This document shows positions 11,294 to 22,992 of a DNA stretch of 64,000 nucleotides, in pieces (the stretch's first letter is position 1; the number at the start of each line of letters is the position of its first letter). The stretch is from Phanerodontia chrysosporium. Lineage: Eukaryota > Basidiomycota > Agaricomycetes > Polyporales > Phanerochaetaceae. The notes beneath the pieces were generated by a model that was not told the origin of the DNA, did no database searches, and worked only from the letters and a program-made list of their open reading frames with translations. The stretch is from NCBI GenBank assembly GCA_001910725.1, contig MJGA01000001.1:2294001-2358000 (forward strand), written 5' to 3'. Position numbers and translations under genes: made by a program.

Positions 11294-13526
11294 TTACAGG
11301 TCACGGGAAATGGGTTCCCGCACCAAGGCTTCGGCAGCAGCAGATCGAGGCTTGAAACTGACCTTGAACGGGACAGGATGACTGTGGCACAAGGCTTTAT
11401 CAGCACTCGCTTCCATCGGCACTTGAGAATGTATCACGTACGAAAGTAGCCCTGTTGTGTACTCCCCGCTGGGCTCGATAGGGTTTCCATTCTCGTCCAG
11501 GGGCTTCGCGATATCAAAGGTCGCTAGGATGCAGGCGACGCTCAACCAGACAGCGTCTAGCGCAAAGTACCGCCCTGCACATATCCTCCTTCCGAAGCCG
11601 AAGCAGGCTTCCGCGGGATCTGGCGCATTATTATCAAGCTGACCGTCTGAGGTGAGGAACCGCGTCGGGTCGAACACGTCAGGGTTTGGATAACGAGTTT
11701 CGTCATGAAGGACGGCCCTACGGGAGACATTGGTATCTCAGACAACTTGTCGCACCATATGAACACGTACCATACATTTCCAACGATGATTGAGCCTGCT
11801 GGAATATGATATCCCTTGTACTCGTCATCCACAGTCACCCTATGGGGCACCGCTAGTCGATATTGTCAACAATTTATGCTTAGCGACTCCGTAATAAGCT
11901 CACCTAGAGGTATTACCGGACGCCATCTGTACAAGGATCAGTCCTCCACATATACGTCGGAAGCGTGGTATGTACCTCAAGGCCTCCTTCACGATTGCGG
12001 TGACATACGGGAGCGAGTCACGGTCTTCAACAGAGGGAAGGCGTTCGCCACCCACAACGCGATCAATGTCCGCCTGCGCAATCCTCTGCATCTTCGGGTT
12101 CTGCATCATTGCAAGGACGAAGGTTGCCAGTGCTGAAACTGTCTATCGAAGTCTATGAGCAGGCAACTCCTTTTGTGTAGCCACTGTCATTAGTACTCAC
12201 GGTGTCCGCACCTCCTGTGGGGCAATGAATTAGACACCGTAGCACGAATCAGGAAAGCAGGAGTACATACCGATGTATGATACAGAGAGCACTTGTTTAA
12301 TGAGGAGTTCTTGGTGTTCCCGATCTTGGTCCTCGCCAATAGCTGACAGCATCACAGCCGTCACGCAATCCATTCCCTTTCCTTGTGCCTATTCAATGCT
12401 TATATTACTAGTTGAACACAAGCAAGGCTGGGATGGACGTACCATTCGCTGTTTCGCGTAATTGAAGGGCTCATCGATCATGAGTCTGGTCTTCTCCCAC
12501 CAATTGGCTGCGTCTCGCTTGAACTTGGCACCTGGGACCCATGCTGGAATATATCGCACTGTAGTCCTGTGTTGGCGTGACTACATGGCTGAAAGGTGGA
12601 GATTCTTACAGAGAGGCAGGTAATCAACTGACGGCACGTCAGCGTTGAGTTGCGATAGGACGCTGTGTTGTCAAGGACTTACCGAGGTATGATCCTGCAT
12701 TTCCTGTCACAGCCAATGCATGAATGGCCTCGTCAGCAACCGCTATATAGTGGTCGTTCTCTGGCTGCACATCGATGCCATACGAGATATTGAGGATACT
12801 CGCGCCTGCAACGCTGCATGTTCGCATTCAGACTTCACGCAAAGCCGAGCAGAGATTATGCATACAAACGAAGATGTTCCATCAGCCTATCTGGGCTGAC
12901 GAGCAGACGCTGTAAGAGATCCTTTGAGTGCTTCAGCATCCGGTCGTGATACTTTGGAACCATGTCGAGGCGGAAATATTGGTGGAACAGGTGGCGATGC
13001 TCGCGCCAGACATCGCCATAGGGTACAAACCCGAAGTTCCGGTCTAGGCCGACCCTACGCAACCGTAAGAAACTAAGGGACCTCAAGCTGTGATTCCGCT
13101 TACATCTCGTATGCCATGACGGTCACGGGCCTGCAGAGCAACACTTGAGATTCACAAGACCGCTATAGAGTACAGGGTACGCACCGATCCGAGTAGATAG
13201 AGGACCGTTTCTCGAGCAAGTCGTTTATAGCCTGGATGGAGTTGAGCACAATGACGGGTGTGCCAACGAACTTCAGGCAGATGATATCCGAACCTGAACG
13301 ACGTCAGTATCATGACTTGACAGTCCAAGGTGAAACCCATCTACTCACCGAAGTCGCGGCTCCATTTCTCGTAGGCTAGCCATTCGTACTTCGCGGGTAT
13401 GTCATACGTATTCCCGAGGATTGGCAGCCCTTTCGGGCCAGGTGGAAGGCGATAGCGCGTCCTCTTCGTACGAGCGTACAGAGCAACGGCGCAGGCGACG
13501 AGGAGAACGAGCACGATGTCATCCAT
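11294..13526 (-). CDS. Cytochrome P450 (OrdA-like), array copy 4, intact
   Basis: This is the best-preserved member and the template for reading the others. The start at 13526 gives an anchor and then RTRYRLPPGPKGLPILG. Exons give SDIICLKFVG, VMAYEM, WREHRHLFHQYF, VAGASILNISYGIDVQ, the 18-nt micro-exon 12610-12627 (VDYLPL), VRYIPAWVPGAKF, YIGGADT plus TVSALATF, EDRDSLPYVTAIVKEALR, the 23-nt micro-exon 11904-11926 (W-RPVIPL), VPHRVTVDDEYKGYHIP, NPDVFDPTRF, the heme loop FGFGRRICAG and the tail FKPRSAAAEALV, stop at 11294. All splice joins keep frame with GT-AG borders. It should encode an active membrane P450 of about 510 residues. Substrate unknown; family placement by motif only. Confidence 0.9.
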
Positions 13527-14265
13527 CGTGGCTGGATTAGTGACCCTCGGACCTCTGCAGTCCTCAATTATCAATAGAAGTGCGGACGGGGATCGGGCAG
13601 ACGCAAACAAGGTTCAGTAGAAATAGGGTCGGGGGACTGTGACCAACGCCGCCCACATCATGCGGGATCCACCAGCAGAGAGCTTCTGGTCCCATGCGGG
13701 GCAGCGGTCCTGGTTTCTCTGCACAGAAGGCAGGGGGTCCGTGTGAGTATATGACAACGGATCCGGTTCCATAGGTGCATATACGGCCTGGTGATTGGAT
13801 AAGGTGAGAAATTACTCGTCAAAAACAGACTACAATGCACGCACCGCGAGGAACAGATTTCGGTTTCCCCTGACGGCGAAGTTCAATGAAAGAACCGTAG
13901 TTGAAGTACCGAACGCCCAGAACGAATAGCAACTTTTTGTCCCGGAGACGCTGCAGTCCGTCTATACGCACCATGCGACAGTTCTACCTTTCTTAGAACA
14001 CCTTCATGACCTGGCTGCAGCAGACTAAGATGATTTTGGGTCCCTCAGGGCAGAGCTTTCCCGAGAGACTTCGAGAGGACCACTCTCAGTGTCCGGCCCG
14101 ATGAATAGGACATTGCCACCGCACATTTTTCTCTTCCACGCGTTCCAACGGACCGCGGTGCCTAAGCAACAGGAAGTGTCACAACGAAATGAATTAAAAT
14201 GTTGTGAACTCAACATCTAGTCATGCAGAACGAGCACTGAAGGAACCTCATATAGCCCCTTCTGG
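13527..14265. other. Intergenic, promoter side of P450 copy 4
   Basis: The 739-bp stretch lies between the MYND gene stop and P450 copy 4. No convincing exon, repeat or RNA gene is seen. Confidence 0.45.
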
Positions 14266-15496
14266 CTAAACCTGCTCGGGCTTGCGCCGCTCCAGGGCCT
14301 CATCCGCCAGTTTCTTTAACTCCTTCATGGCGGCGGGATCCATGGTATTCGAAATCAGCTTGGCGTCTCTGCTCCCGTCGAACGGAACGTCGAGCCTATG
14401 TTCCTGTTTCTTGCTTACTTTCTTAGGTGGGGCGAGCGTGCCGTCGCTCCAGATTTTTCCCGAGTTCATTTCGAACTCAGGCTGGTACGAGTCGAGGTCC
14501 GCGAAGTTGAGCAGCTTCACGTCCTCGTAAACAACCTGGCGCATTGACGCCGCCTGCTCGTCTACAGGTGCGCCCTCGCAGCAGAAGGGCTTATGGCGTT
14601 TCCAATCCTACACCCAGGTTAGCGAGAACTTGGTAGGGCGAAAGTTACAAGACGTCTCGCCTTTTTCTGACACTCGCTGCTGCAATACGCCGGTTTGCCC
14701 TCATTGGTACACTTGCCCGCACAGCGCTGCAATGCAGCCTTGTGCGTTCCCTCGATTCCGCAGCCAGGAGCAGCGCAGATGTAGGCGTTTGGGTCCTTGG
14801 GCAACTTCTCCTGACGGCGAGACTGCTCGCGATGTATTTCGGCCTTGCGACGGTCGACGATGCGCCACATATCCTCGAGAGCCTCGAAGCGGTCCGTGCT
14901 CCACCCCGCAAAGCGGCAGTCCTGCTGACGACGGAAGCCGACGCGCTACACGGTAATGCCAATGTGCAGCACCGTGGGAGACACGAAGCCGAGCGCGCAC
15001 GCCTTGTCCGCGCACACCGCCGCGCGATACAAGGAGTCGATGTTCCAACAGTCCTTGTCGTCTTTATCGATGCGGCGCTCAAACTGAGTATGACCAAACA
15101 GTGAGAAGGCGTGCCCGAGGTCGCGGCGGGGGACACAAGGCGTGCTGGTGACTCGCATGAGCATCGCCACGGCTTGGTCTTCGTCTTGTTCAGCAGTGAC
15201 ACCAGTGTATAACCTGCAGCCAGCATGTGTTATAGAATACCTCAGTCAGGATATTGGACGTACCTCAGCGCGAGCTCGAGCATATCGCCGGTGTTCCCGT
15301 TTGAAGCACCACGCTTCACGTCTACTGTGCTTCGCTGCAGGAGGTGTTGCGCATTGTCCTCTACGACTTGCTCGTAGTTCATGGGCAGGTCAGTGACTGG
15401 GAAATAACAGTTCCGTCGGAGCCTTGCATACAGGCAGACCTGGTTCCACTCGTCCGGACCCCAGTACGAAAGCGGTTTGTCCGCTAGGCCCGACAT
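14266..15496 (-). CDS. MYND zinc-finger protein, unknown role
   Basis: The protein starts MSGLADKPLSYWGPDEW at 15496 and runs through four exons. The MYND finger lies in the C-terminal half: CAAPGCG, then CAGKC, then YCSSECQKK joined to DWKRHKPFCC, giving the full Cys/His set with the normal C-Q-x3-W-x2-H-x3-C spacing. That spacing needs the intron 14608-14660, which starts GC (AAG|GCGAGA) and ends TAG. The nearest GT donor would insert ARRL into the finger. A 51-nt intron (donor gtgctg) removes an in-frame TAG upstream of DCRFAGWS. MYND fingers generally bind proline-rich partners; no SET or other catalytic domain is visible, so the function is unknown. It sits between two P450 genes, but nothing ties it to them. 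Confidence 0.75.
14608..14660 (-). other. GC-AG intron inside the MYND finger
   Basis: The donor is AAG|GCGAGA and the acceptor TGTAG, 53 nt. Splicing here restores the CQKKDWKRHK spacing demanded by the MYND fold. The alternative GT donor, 15 nt further into the intron in the direction of transcription, also keeps frame but lengthens the finger by five residues. Confidence 0.65.
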
Positions 15497-15845
15497 TAAT
15501 TGTGGTGGGTTTTGTTTCTTTGATTGGAGGTAGGGAAAGGATAACTGTATCGAGGCTAGATAGGGAGGCCTAGACAAGAGGGGCAGGCTGTCATGGCGAA
15601 TGAACGAAGTCCACACGGGACCCCGCGCGGCAGGAGGACTACTGAAAGGCGACAATGAACGGCGTCACAGGGCACGTGATCGTATCACAAAACTCGGGAT
15701 CCACTACCCTGTACGAAAGTTTACACAGTACTATAGAGCATATCCGATATATACGGTTGATTGAGGCAGCCACCAGAGGCAATAAACATATATAGATATC
15801 CGGGCACTGAACAAGGTATCCGAACGAAAGGTATTTGAGAGTGAT
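15497..15845. other. Promoter of MYND gene and 3' flank of P450
   Basis: The 349-bp stretch carries a CACGTG box at about 15672-15677 and AT-rich sequence near 15730-15800. No exon is recognised. Confidence 0.45.
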
Positions 15846-17816
15846 TCAGACCGTCCGCCGTTTGGCTATCACCGTGAGGTCGGGTCCTATGTGCAAAGGC
15901 AGGTACACATCGCGCCACACCAGGTCGGACGGCCTACAGCCAAGACGTCAACGAGACTTGCCTGGCAGCCGAGAGAATAGGCCTTACCCAATGCCATTGA
16001 GCTTCAGCTCATACCGGCGGAAAATAGCTGCGATACTCATGTAGAGTTCGCACCATCCCAGGCTGCAGCACGACGCAACGTCAGCGTCAGACGGCATTAC
16101 CAATCGTCTTTCACGGAAACGTACTTCACACCGAGGCAGCTTCGGGGGCCTTTCGAAAAAGCGACGAGCCAAGGGTCCAAGTCGGCCTCGGGGTCGAGCC
16201 AACGCTCGGGCTTGAATGCACGGGCATCGGCGAAGATCTCCTCGTTCCAATGAACGAAAATACTGCTCATGCCAACGATGCTCTATCGCTGCTTGTTAAG
16301 ATGACAGATGATAATAGGAGATCAACGGTGCTTACTCCGCCGGGGATGAAGTGCCCCGAGATGTACGCGCCTTCTCGAGGCACGACTCGCGTCATGGGCT
16401 GCACGACTCCATGACTAAGGCGCAGGCTCTCCTTGAGTACGGCCGTCTGTGGTTCGGCACACTCGGTGAGCTCTGTCAGCATCGGCCCGGGCGAGGCAAC
16501 GCACCAAATAGGGTAGTTTCTCGAGCTGTTCGTATCGCGGGGGAGCATCCTCGAGGTGAGGCCACGCTTCGACGAGCTCGTGCATCAGTCGAGCGTGGAC
16601 GTCGGGGCGCGAGAGGACATTGATTGTCGCAAGGGTGAGTGTGTCGCTCGACGTGTCCATGCCCGCGGTCACGTACAACACTGCCTCGTCGCGCAGCGAA
16701 GTATCTGACGGGATGTTCTTGGGGTCTTTCAGCAGCTCATGGTATATAGTGACTTGTTGTGACTCCTTGAGAATCTCCGGGTGCGCCTTGACCTCCTTGA
16801 CTTGGTCGGTGAGCATCTGTACTTGCGTGTCATTCTTCTGGGCACCTCAGCCACAATATCACGGGGAACCTACCTTACGCATCTTCATGAGCCCATTTAG
16901 CTCGGGTCGCAAACTGCTCAGAAGCAGTGGTGGGACCATCCGACTAAGTGTTTGAAGGAGAGGGAAGTGCTTGAAGACCATGATGACGGGGAAAGCAGCG
17001 TGAATGGCGGTCACGACCTGGGCATTGAACCCTGGTTCGCTGGTCGCGTTCATACTTCGCGCAAAGCACATCGTGCAGATGACGTCCGCCGCAGCGCAGC
17101 GGAAAGCCTTGAAGATGCTAACAGGCTTGCCTTCCTTGATGTGTTTATCAATGTTCTCACAAACAGTATCTAACTGCCGCAATCTGTGAGTCGAGCGAAG
17201 GAGTCAAGCATCGTGCGTACATACACATTGTTGGACAAGATGCTGCATGTTAACAATATTCTTGCGAGAAAAGAGGAATGTCGTCAAGTCCCTGCGTTTC
17301 TTCGCCCTCGCATAGTCGGGAATGGTGAGCGTGGACACCTCATCCGCAAATATGTGATAGAGTTTCATATCGCGGTCCCATCGGTTCTTAACGTTGTAGA
17401 TCTCATTGTAGGCCGCTGGCTTCGAGAAATGCAACTGCGTGGCGTTCCTTCAGAGACAGTTTGCTGCGTGCAACTTGAAGTCACCATACCTGGTTCGGCC
17501 CAAAGCGCACTACGTCACCTGGAAGGCTTATCAGAGCTTTGGTTCAACACCAGACACTGCAAGTCTACGCACCATACTGTTCATGCAGTTCCCACAACTT
17601 TTTCGATAAACTCTCCTGTTTGATCACCTCCACATACGCCAGCCACCACTCGCTCGCCGCCGCCATTTTCGGCCCAGGGAACTTCGCCAACGGGTGGAAG
17701 TGTAGGTTGTATACCGCCATGAGCACGGTGTACAATATCCACGAGAGGAGCAGCCATGGCGAGGCTGTCCAGACGAGCGACAGCACACTGGACGAGTCCA
17801 AACTGAGGTTAAGCAT
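15846..17816 (-). CDS. Cytochrome P450 (trichodiene-oxygenase-like type), intact
   Basis: Paralogue of the P450 at 433-2334 but with every exon in frame. The start at 17816 gives MLNLSLDSS and a strong transmembrane stretch (WLLLSWILYTVLMAVY), then NLHFHPLAKFPGPK. Later exons give DVVRFGPNQ, LHFSKPAAYNEIY, AKKRRDL, CENIDKHI, the I-helix TAGMDTSSDTL, KESLRLSHGVVQPMTRV, IFVHWNEEIF, FKPERW and the heme loop FSKGPRSCLG; the end is VIAKRRTV at 15846. A start at 17873 (MADYKGG) is possible but would put a polar stretch before the anchor. It should be an active ER monooxygenase of about 515 residues. Substrate unknown. With its + strand paralogue it brackets the OrdA-like array. Confidence 0.9.
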
Positions 17817-18465
17817 GGCAGCGCGAAAGCAAGAAGTGGTCTCACTTGGAGTACCTCCTTTATAGTCGGCCAAATCTGATCGGAACGTAAGACGGCTGTT
17901 GAGGGGTCGGAAAGCCGCTGCAGGGTCGTATCAGCACTTCACAGTGGAAGATGGCATCCCGCATCTGACACAGGGCGCAGCAGGACTAGGCCGGCTGCGT
18001 GCACGCATGGGCTCCATGCTTTGCACAGCCCGGCAAGTAAGCTAGGGTTCCAGGCAAAGACCTGTCGCCTTGGCTCCCCGTCTGCCGTGTCCTAGACCAC
18101 CCGATGTGCGACGGACGTCTTTGAAGTCGAGTTGAAAGGTCGATGGGAACAAGAGATTGCTGGCCGAGTCGGCGGTCGATACGCTCACGAATTGTTTCCG
18201 CTGGCCGGTGATTCGCGACTATTACAGATGGCGCATCAGTGCATCAACGGCACAAGCGCATCAACGGGCTGCCCGACATTCCGCAAGAACCGGACTATGG
18301 CACGCCAGGGCTTGCAGATGATATCTCAAGAATAATGGATGCCACAGACAGCAATGGGCACGACGTCCCACAGATAATTACATTGTTAAGTCATGTCCGT
18401 AGCCATGGTTAGTATTGAGTAGTACTCCACCCATAAATACCGACTATGTGTCGGTGCCGCCTCCA
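17817..18465. other. Intergenic upstream of the P450
   Basis: The 649-bp stretch is the presumed P450 promoter plus the 3' flank of the peroxidase gene. No exon, repeat or RNA is recognised. Confidence 0.45.
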
Positions 18466-19221
18466 TTATGCGCTCCTCTTAACCCAGTCGTGAGTATCAA
18501 TCCGTAGTGCAACGGTCTGTGACAGCCGCACAGTGCGCAGAAGGCCCACTGGCTTTGTGGGCCTTTCCCACTCCTCTGGCAATCTCTCGTCCCCATACCA
18601 CTGCTCAACGAAGTCTTTGGGAACGACGAGGTCTGTGTCCTCGCATTGTGGCTTCCCCTTCCCGAGGACGAGCAACGTGAGCGCAGACTCGCCGTGCGCG
18701 ATCTCCTTGTGCACCGAGTCGATCGACTTGCAAGCCATGTTCGCGCGCTTGATGCGTGCGTGCACGAAGTCGTCGAGGCGCATGACTACGCCGGACGCGG
18801 TGGAGAGCAGCTGGCTGAGGAGCGGCCTGCTCGGGCAGCACGGCGCAAACTGCGCACCGGGCGCGGCGTCCTCGTGCACCGTCGAGACGTCGTGCTCGAT
18901 CTGGCCGTGCCGTGAGAGCTCGTGCAGGTCGAGCGTTCCTCGGCGCCAGGACCCGCAGAATACCACTCCGACCGTCGATAGGACGATCGCGAGCGGGTAC
19001 GAGAGGTTGTACACGTCGACGAGCGCGCGCACCAGCTGCCACCAGCCGATGTTCCTCCCGTCGCGCGGCCTGCAGAAGTAGTCAGTAAGGGAGATCGATT
19101 ACTCTGGGGGCAGATGTACGTACAGATAGCCGTGGTTTGCCAGGGCATTCAGTGCCGGGCATGGGGCCCTGCACGTAGGGGTTGGTGGCGCCTGAAATGC
19201 GTGGTCGATGGTGGAAGTCAT
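18466..19221 (-). CDS. Short heme-thiolate peroxidase / peroxygenase (Peroxidase_2 family)
   Basis: Two exons (19124-19221 and 18466-19069; 54-nt GT-AG intron) encode 233 residues. The heme cysteine lies in APCPALNALANHG, the PCP motif of chloroperoxidases and unspecific peroxygenases, and is completed across the splice site by YLPRDGRN. The acid-base region reads IEHDVSTVHED, the EHD motif of the short (family I) enzymes. Such enzymes use hydrogen peroxide to oxygenate or halogenate organic substrates. The length fits short members. The N-terminus MTSTIDHAFQAP shows no signal peptide, so the enzyme looks intracellular, or its real start is elsewhere. A TATA-like motif lies about 95 bp upstream. 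It adjoins the P450 block, so both may act on the same class of compound; that link is inference. Confidence 0.88.
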
Positions 19222-19909
19222 TTGGTCGCTGGTGGACTTTTGGGAACAGGAGAGACAAGGGTGGAAGCACAATGCCAGGCGGAATGAGAGATGCAGCAAT
19301 GCAGGCGAGCTATTATATCGTTGAGAGGGCCCCGGCCCTGCAGATCCCGAGCGTACGCATTTCCAGGAACGCTCAACAGAGATGAGTGCACAGGTCAAGA
19401 AAGCGGACTGTTGCGGGAAGCGACCAAAGCGAAAAGCATTGCGCTGCGGCAATGCATCATGATGTCGGAGAGAGCGCTGCCGGTTGCGTATTGGCCTCCG
19501 CTGTACGCTATCCACCTCCATTTAGGCGGCAGCATGTGGGTCCGCAATATTTCGCACCGGGTCAAGCCGCGTTTCAGGTACCCCACAGCCGACAATGGTG
19601 CGTAACAAAGCCCACAGTGGTTACAAGATGCGAGACGTGTGAGCGGCTCAATGAACGTGGCGCTGTCAGCGCCCCAGCCCACAGTGCTATCACGGTTAGC
19701 CTGCATCTCTCGTCACCTCATCAGGTCGTTGCTATACGGGAACGGGCGGAGCGGCGATTGCGGCCAGGCCGAGCACAACGTGTGGTGATGCAAAGTAGCG
19801 GGAGCGGTACTGCGGGGAAAGCACTGGTACAGTATGATGATAGCGTTTCGTCGGATATGGAGAACGGGACGCAGCAAGCGCGCTGTGTACATTATGGACC
19901 GAGTCTATG
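19222..19909. other. Promoter region of the peroxidase gene
   Basis: The 688-bp stretch lies between the peroxidase start and the splicing-factor stop. A tattatat element lies near 19311-19318. Scattered open frames have no recognisable product. Confidence 0.5.
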
Positions 19910-22487
19910 TCATGCAGACTCTGGAACGTGCACCGAGAGCTTGGGAGCGGACAGGTTCGCAAGGTAGTCCTGTACAGGGCGCTGTGAGATCGATGACTGT
20001 GCCCAGGTGACTATACTCACGCGTAGCCACTGTTCTCTTTGCTCAGGGACATGATCAAACACCAAGTACCGTTTGTCATTCTGAACATCATTGAAATGAT
20101 GTGAGTGCCCGAGACCGTCACCGTGGCCAGGGATAGACGAACCTTGAGAACCTTGACCATCTCTTTCAGATCCACGGTCTTCGCGAGTGCCTTCATGTCC
20201 ACTACTTCCTCGTCGTCTTCACCAATGTCGTCCGCCTTGATGCTCTTGTCGACGCCTTGACCGCCCATCTTGCCTAGGCGTCCCCAGAACTCAACGAACG
20301 AGTTCTCGGCGAGCATCTTGTCAAACTCGCGGCGCGCCTCCTGTACACGCTCACGGTTCCACCGCTCGTACTCATCCTCGAGCGCACGCACGTCGTATCC
20401 GAGTTTGGCAGCGGGTAGCGAGGTGACGAGTGACGACACGGGCAACTCCGTGAAACGTGTGTTCAGGGACGGCGAGTGCGATGCGAACAGTGCATGCAAG
20501 TTGGCAAGATGTTTAGCACGCAGCTGCCCAACATGTGCGTGGAACAGGTGTAATTGCTGGTTCAGCGGTAGGACAGAGCGTGTGAAGCGGGGATCCTTCT
20601 CCAGCTGTGGGAGCACATCCTCCCATTTCACCTGGATATACGCGCAAACGGTCAGTTATCTGCGAATGTGTGACAAGCCATCGTACCTGTGGGTCCCGGA
20701 TAGCATCAACCAAAAGGGTCCTGTGGACGTATACAGAGGACAAAAGTCAGTGGCGCCGCGTAACTGGGCAACAAGTAGGAGGCTACTCAGCGCACCTGAA
20801 CTCTAGTTCTGCTTCCTCCTTGTTGAGACCGGATCTGCTGCGGTCAATTTCGATGTCGAGCTTGCTCCGTTCAGCCTTGATCTTCTCTTCGCGTTCACGC
20901 ACGGCACGCTCCTTCCTTTCCTTGCGCTTCGCTCTTTCTCTGCCTCGTCTTCGACACGATCCTCATCACCGTCCGCATCAGCCTGCACCTGTCCGGGCTC
21001 GGGAGTGGGTGTTGCGGTCACACCTCGTGCTTTCATAAAGGTGTTGAAGAGCTCTTCACGAAGAGACGACGAGCCCACCGCATCGTACCGCGGATCGTCA
21101 ACGATCTTCTTCTTGACCTCTTTCCAAACCGCTCCTGGGGTGGCGATGCCGCTTTCCTTGAGGAGCGCAAAAAAGTCAGCTTCTGCCTTCTGAGCAGCGG
21201 CACGCTTTTCTGCAGCGCTGTCAGTAAGCAACCGAAAAGACGTAGAAGCAACGCACTCTCGCCAAGTTCCTTGAGATACTCCCTGAACCGCTTCTCGCGT
21301 TCGCGATCGTCTTTGCCCCAGCCGTAGAAGCGTCGATCCTTCTTCCATTGCCTCCTCCATTCGGTCCAGCTCGTACGAGTGCTCTTGACCTCGTCCTTGA
21401 GCAGCTGCTCGAACTCTTCCCTCGGATTCGCGGCAGCTTTCTCTTGTTTAACCTTGCTTTGCCGTAGCTCGCGCGCCCGATCACGGCAATACTCGTCGAA
21501 GGCTTCCTTGCGAGCGGAGACTGAGGGTAGCAGAACATAGCGTGGATCGTTCACGAATAGAGGCAGAGCGGTGTCCCACGGGTGCAGCGGGTTGATGTCT
21601 TTTTCTCGAAGGAGGGTCTGTACCGGATGAATGAGGTGGAGTCTGCGTACGTTGATGTGAACGTACCTTGAACAGAGCCTTTGCCTCCTCTATTGACAAG
21701 TCGACCTTGTCCGGCATGTTCAACGGCTTGTTCTTTGGAGCCTCGGCCTCGGCCTTCATCCTCTCCTTCTCCTCTTCCTCTCGTTTTCTAGCTTCCTCTA
21801 ATTTCCTCTTCTCCTCCTCCGCCTCCTTCGCTAGCTGTTCCGCTGCCTCTCGTTGCCAATCTTCCATCTCACTGTCCTCGTCATCGTCCTCATCTTCTTC
21901 ATCTTCCTCCCCGCCTCCTCCTCTGCTTCGTCCACCTTGGGCTTCTTCGAGATAACGACCTCCTCAACCGGTACAGGCTCTTCAGCTTTCCGCTTCTCTG
22001 CCTTAGCCTCCTTGCGCTTCTCAGCCTTGCGCTTTGCTTCCTCCTCCTTCTGCTGCTTTTCCACATCTTCCTGAGCCTCCTGCTTCTCTAGCTTCGCGAC
22101 AGCTTCCTTAATCTCATCCGGCACCGTCCAGACGCTCCGCTTCTCGATCTTGTGGCTGTAGAAGATGTTCCCCTGGTTGGTCTTGACGCGTAGCCAGTTC
22201 GTGCCAGGAATCGGTGTTTTGACAGCAGGTTTCTCCTTCTTCTTCGGTTGTGTCTGTACCACACCGGGTATGACAGGCACTTGCCCCGGCACCATGGAAA
22301 ATGCGGGCAAGGGCCTTATATACGTCGACTCTTTGGTGACGGCATTGAAGTAGTAGGGCTGCCCTGTAGGACCTGTATCGCGTTGTCAGAGAATGTACGC
22401 ATAATCTGGCACAGACATACTGATATGTTCAGTCCAGCCGGGCGGAAGAGGTGGGACAGGCGTAGGGGTGGCGAAGGGTAGCGACAT
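19910..22487 (-). CDS. URN1: WW/FF-domain pre-mRNA splicing factor (URN1/TCERG1-like)
   Basis: Nuclear spliceosome- and transcription-associated adaptor. A WW domain opens the protein (GWTEHIS joined to GPTGQPYYFNAVTKEST) and a second WW-like unit follows (GTNWLRVKTNQGNIFYSHK, SVWTVPDEI). Then come a long Lys/Glu/Ala coiled-coil and acidic stretch and at least four FF-type repeats (EEAKALFK; FEQLLKDEV with RRFYGWGKDD; FFALLKESG; WEDVLPQLEKDPRF). The tail NDKRYLVFDHVPEQREQW then RPVQDYLANL is typical of Urn1/Dre4. The gene has many introns. The frame breaks at 21909-21912 (missing G between EEAG and EEDEED) and near 20928-20931 (before RKERAVRERE). Both are single-base losses at C/G positions and are probably assembly errors. 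WW domains are expected to contact proline-rich splicing factors such as SF1-type branch-point protein. Confidence 0.85.
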
Positions 22488-22992
22488 GCTCAACTCAACG
22501 GGCAAAGTATGCGGTCATCGAGTTTCCCGAACACCTCGCGCCTATTTTCGACTTCCGCCACAAACTGAACCCTAACCCGGGAGTAAGACACCCGCGGCGC
22601 CGCCGCGTACCACTTCGCCCTACCTGACTTGATATCAACAGTTACCATAGCCTCGATTTTACTTTCCTTGTGTCCCGGGCACAACGCTCCTACGCTTGCC
22701 TGACATCAAGAGCTCGGTGGTCGGGTATGGTGGTCAGGAAGAGAGAGATCGGGATGCAGTGAGTGGGTTCAGTTTTTTCCTTCATGCTCCCCAGAGCTCG
22801 TGAGTCGTTAACCGTGATCCATTCGACATCCCAGTGCCTTGGCTAGAAGGTTGGTATGCCAGACGGCTGGCGGCTCTTGAAGCGCGGAGTTTGGTGGCAG
22901 CTAGCCGCCATGATCAACTTGAACTTGCTCTCCCAACTCGCCAACAGTCATAGCCAACCAAGCTCAAGGGCGACGCTTGGACAGATGGTACT
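22488..22992. other. Divergent promoter: splicing factor and SRPK-like kinase
   Basis: The 505-bp stretch lies between outward-facing genes. No clear TATA box or repeat is seen. Confidence 0.45.

Noticed and set aside
433..19221. Complete biosynthetic gene cluster
   Set aside because: No terpene cyclase, PKS, NRPS, prenyltransferase, transporter or pathway regulator is visible beside the P450s; only tailoring-type oxidases are seen.
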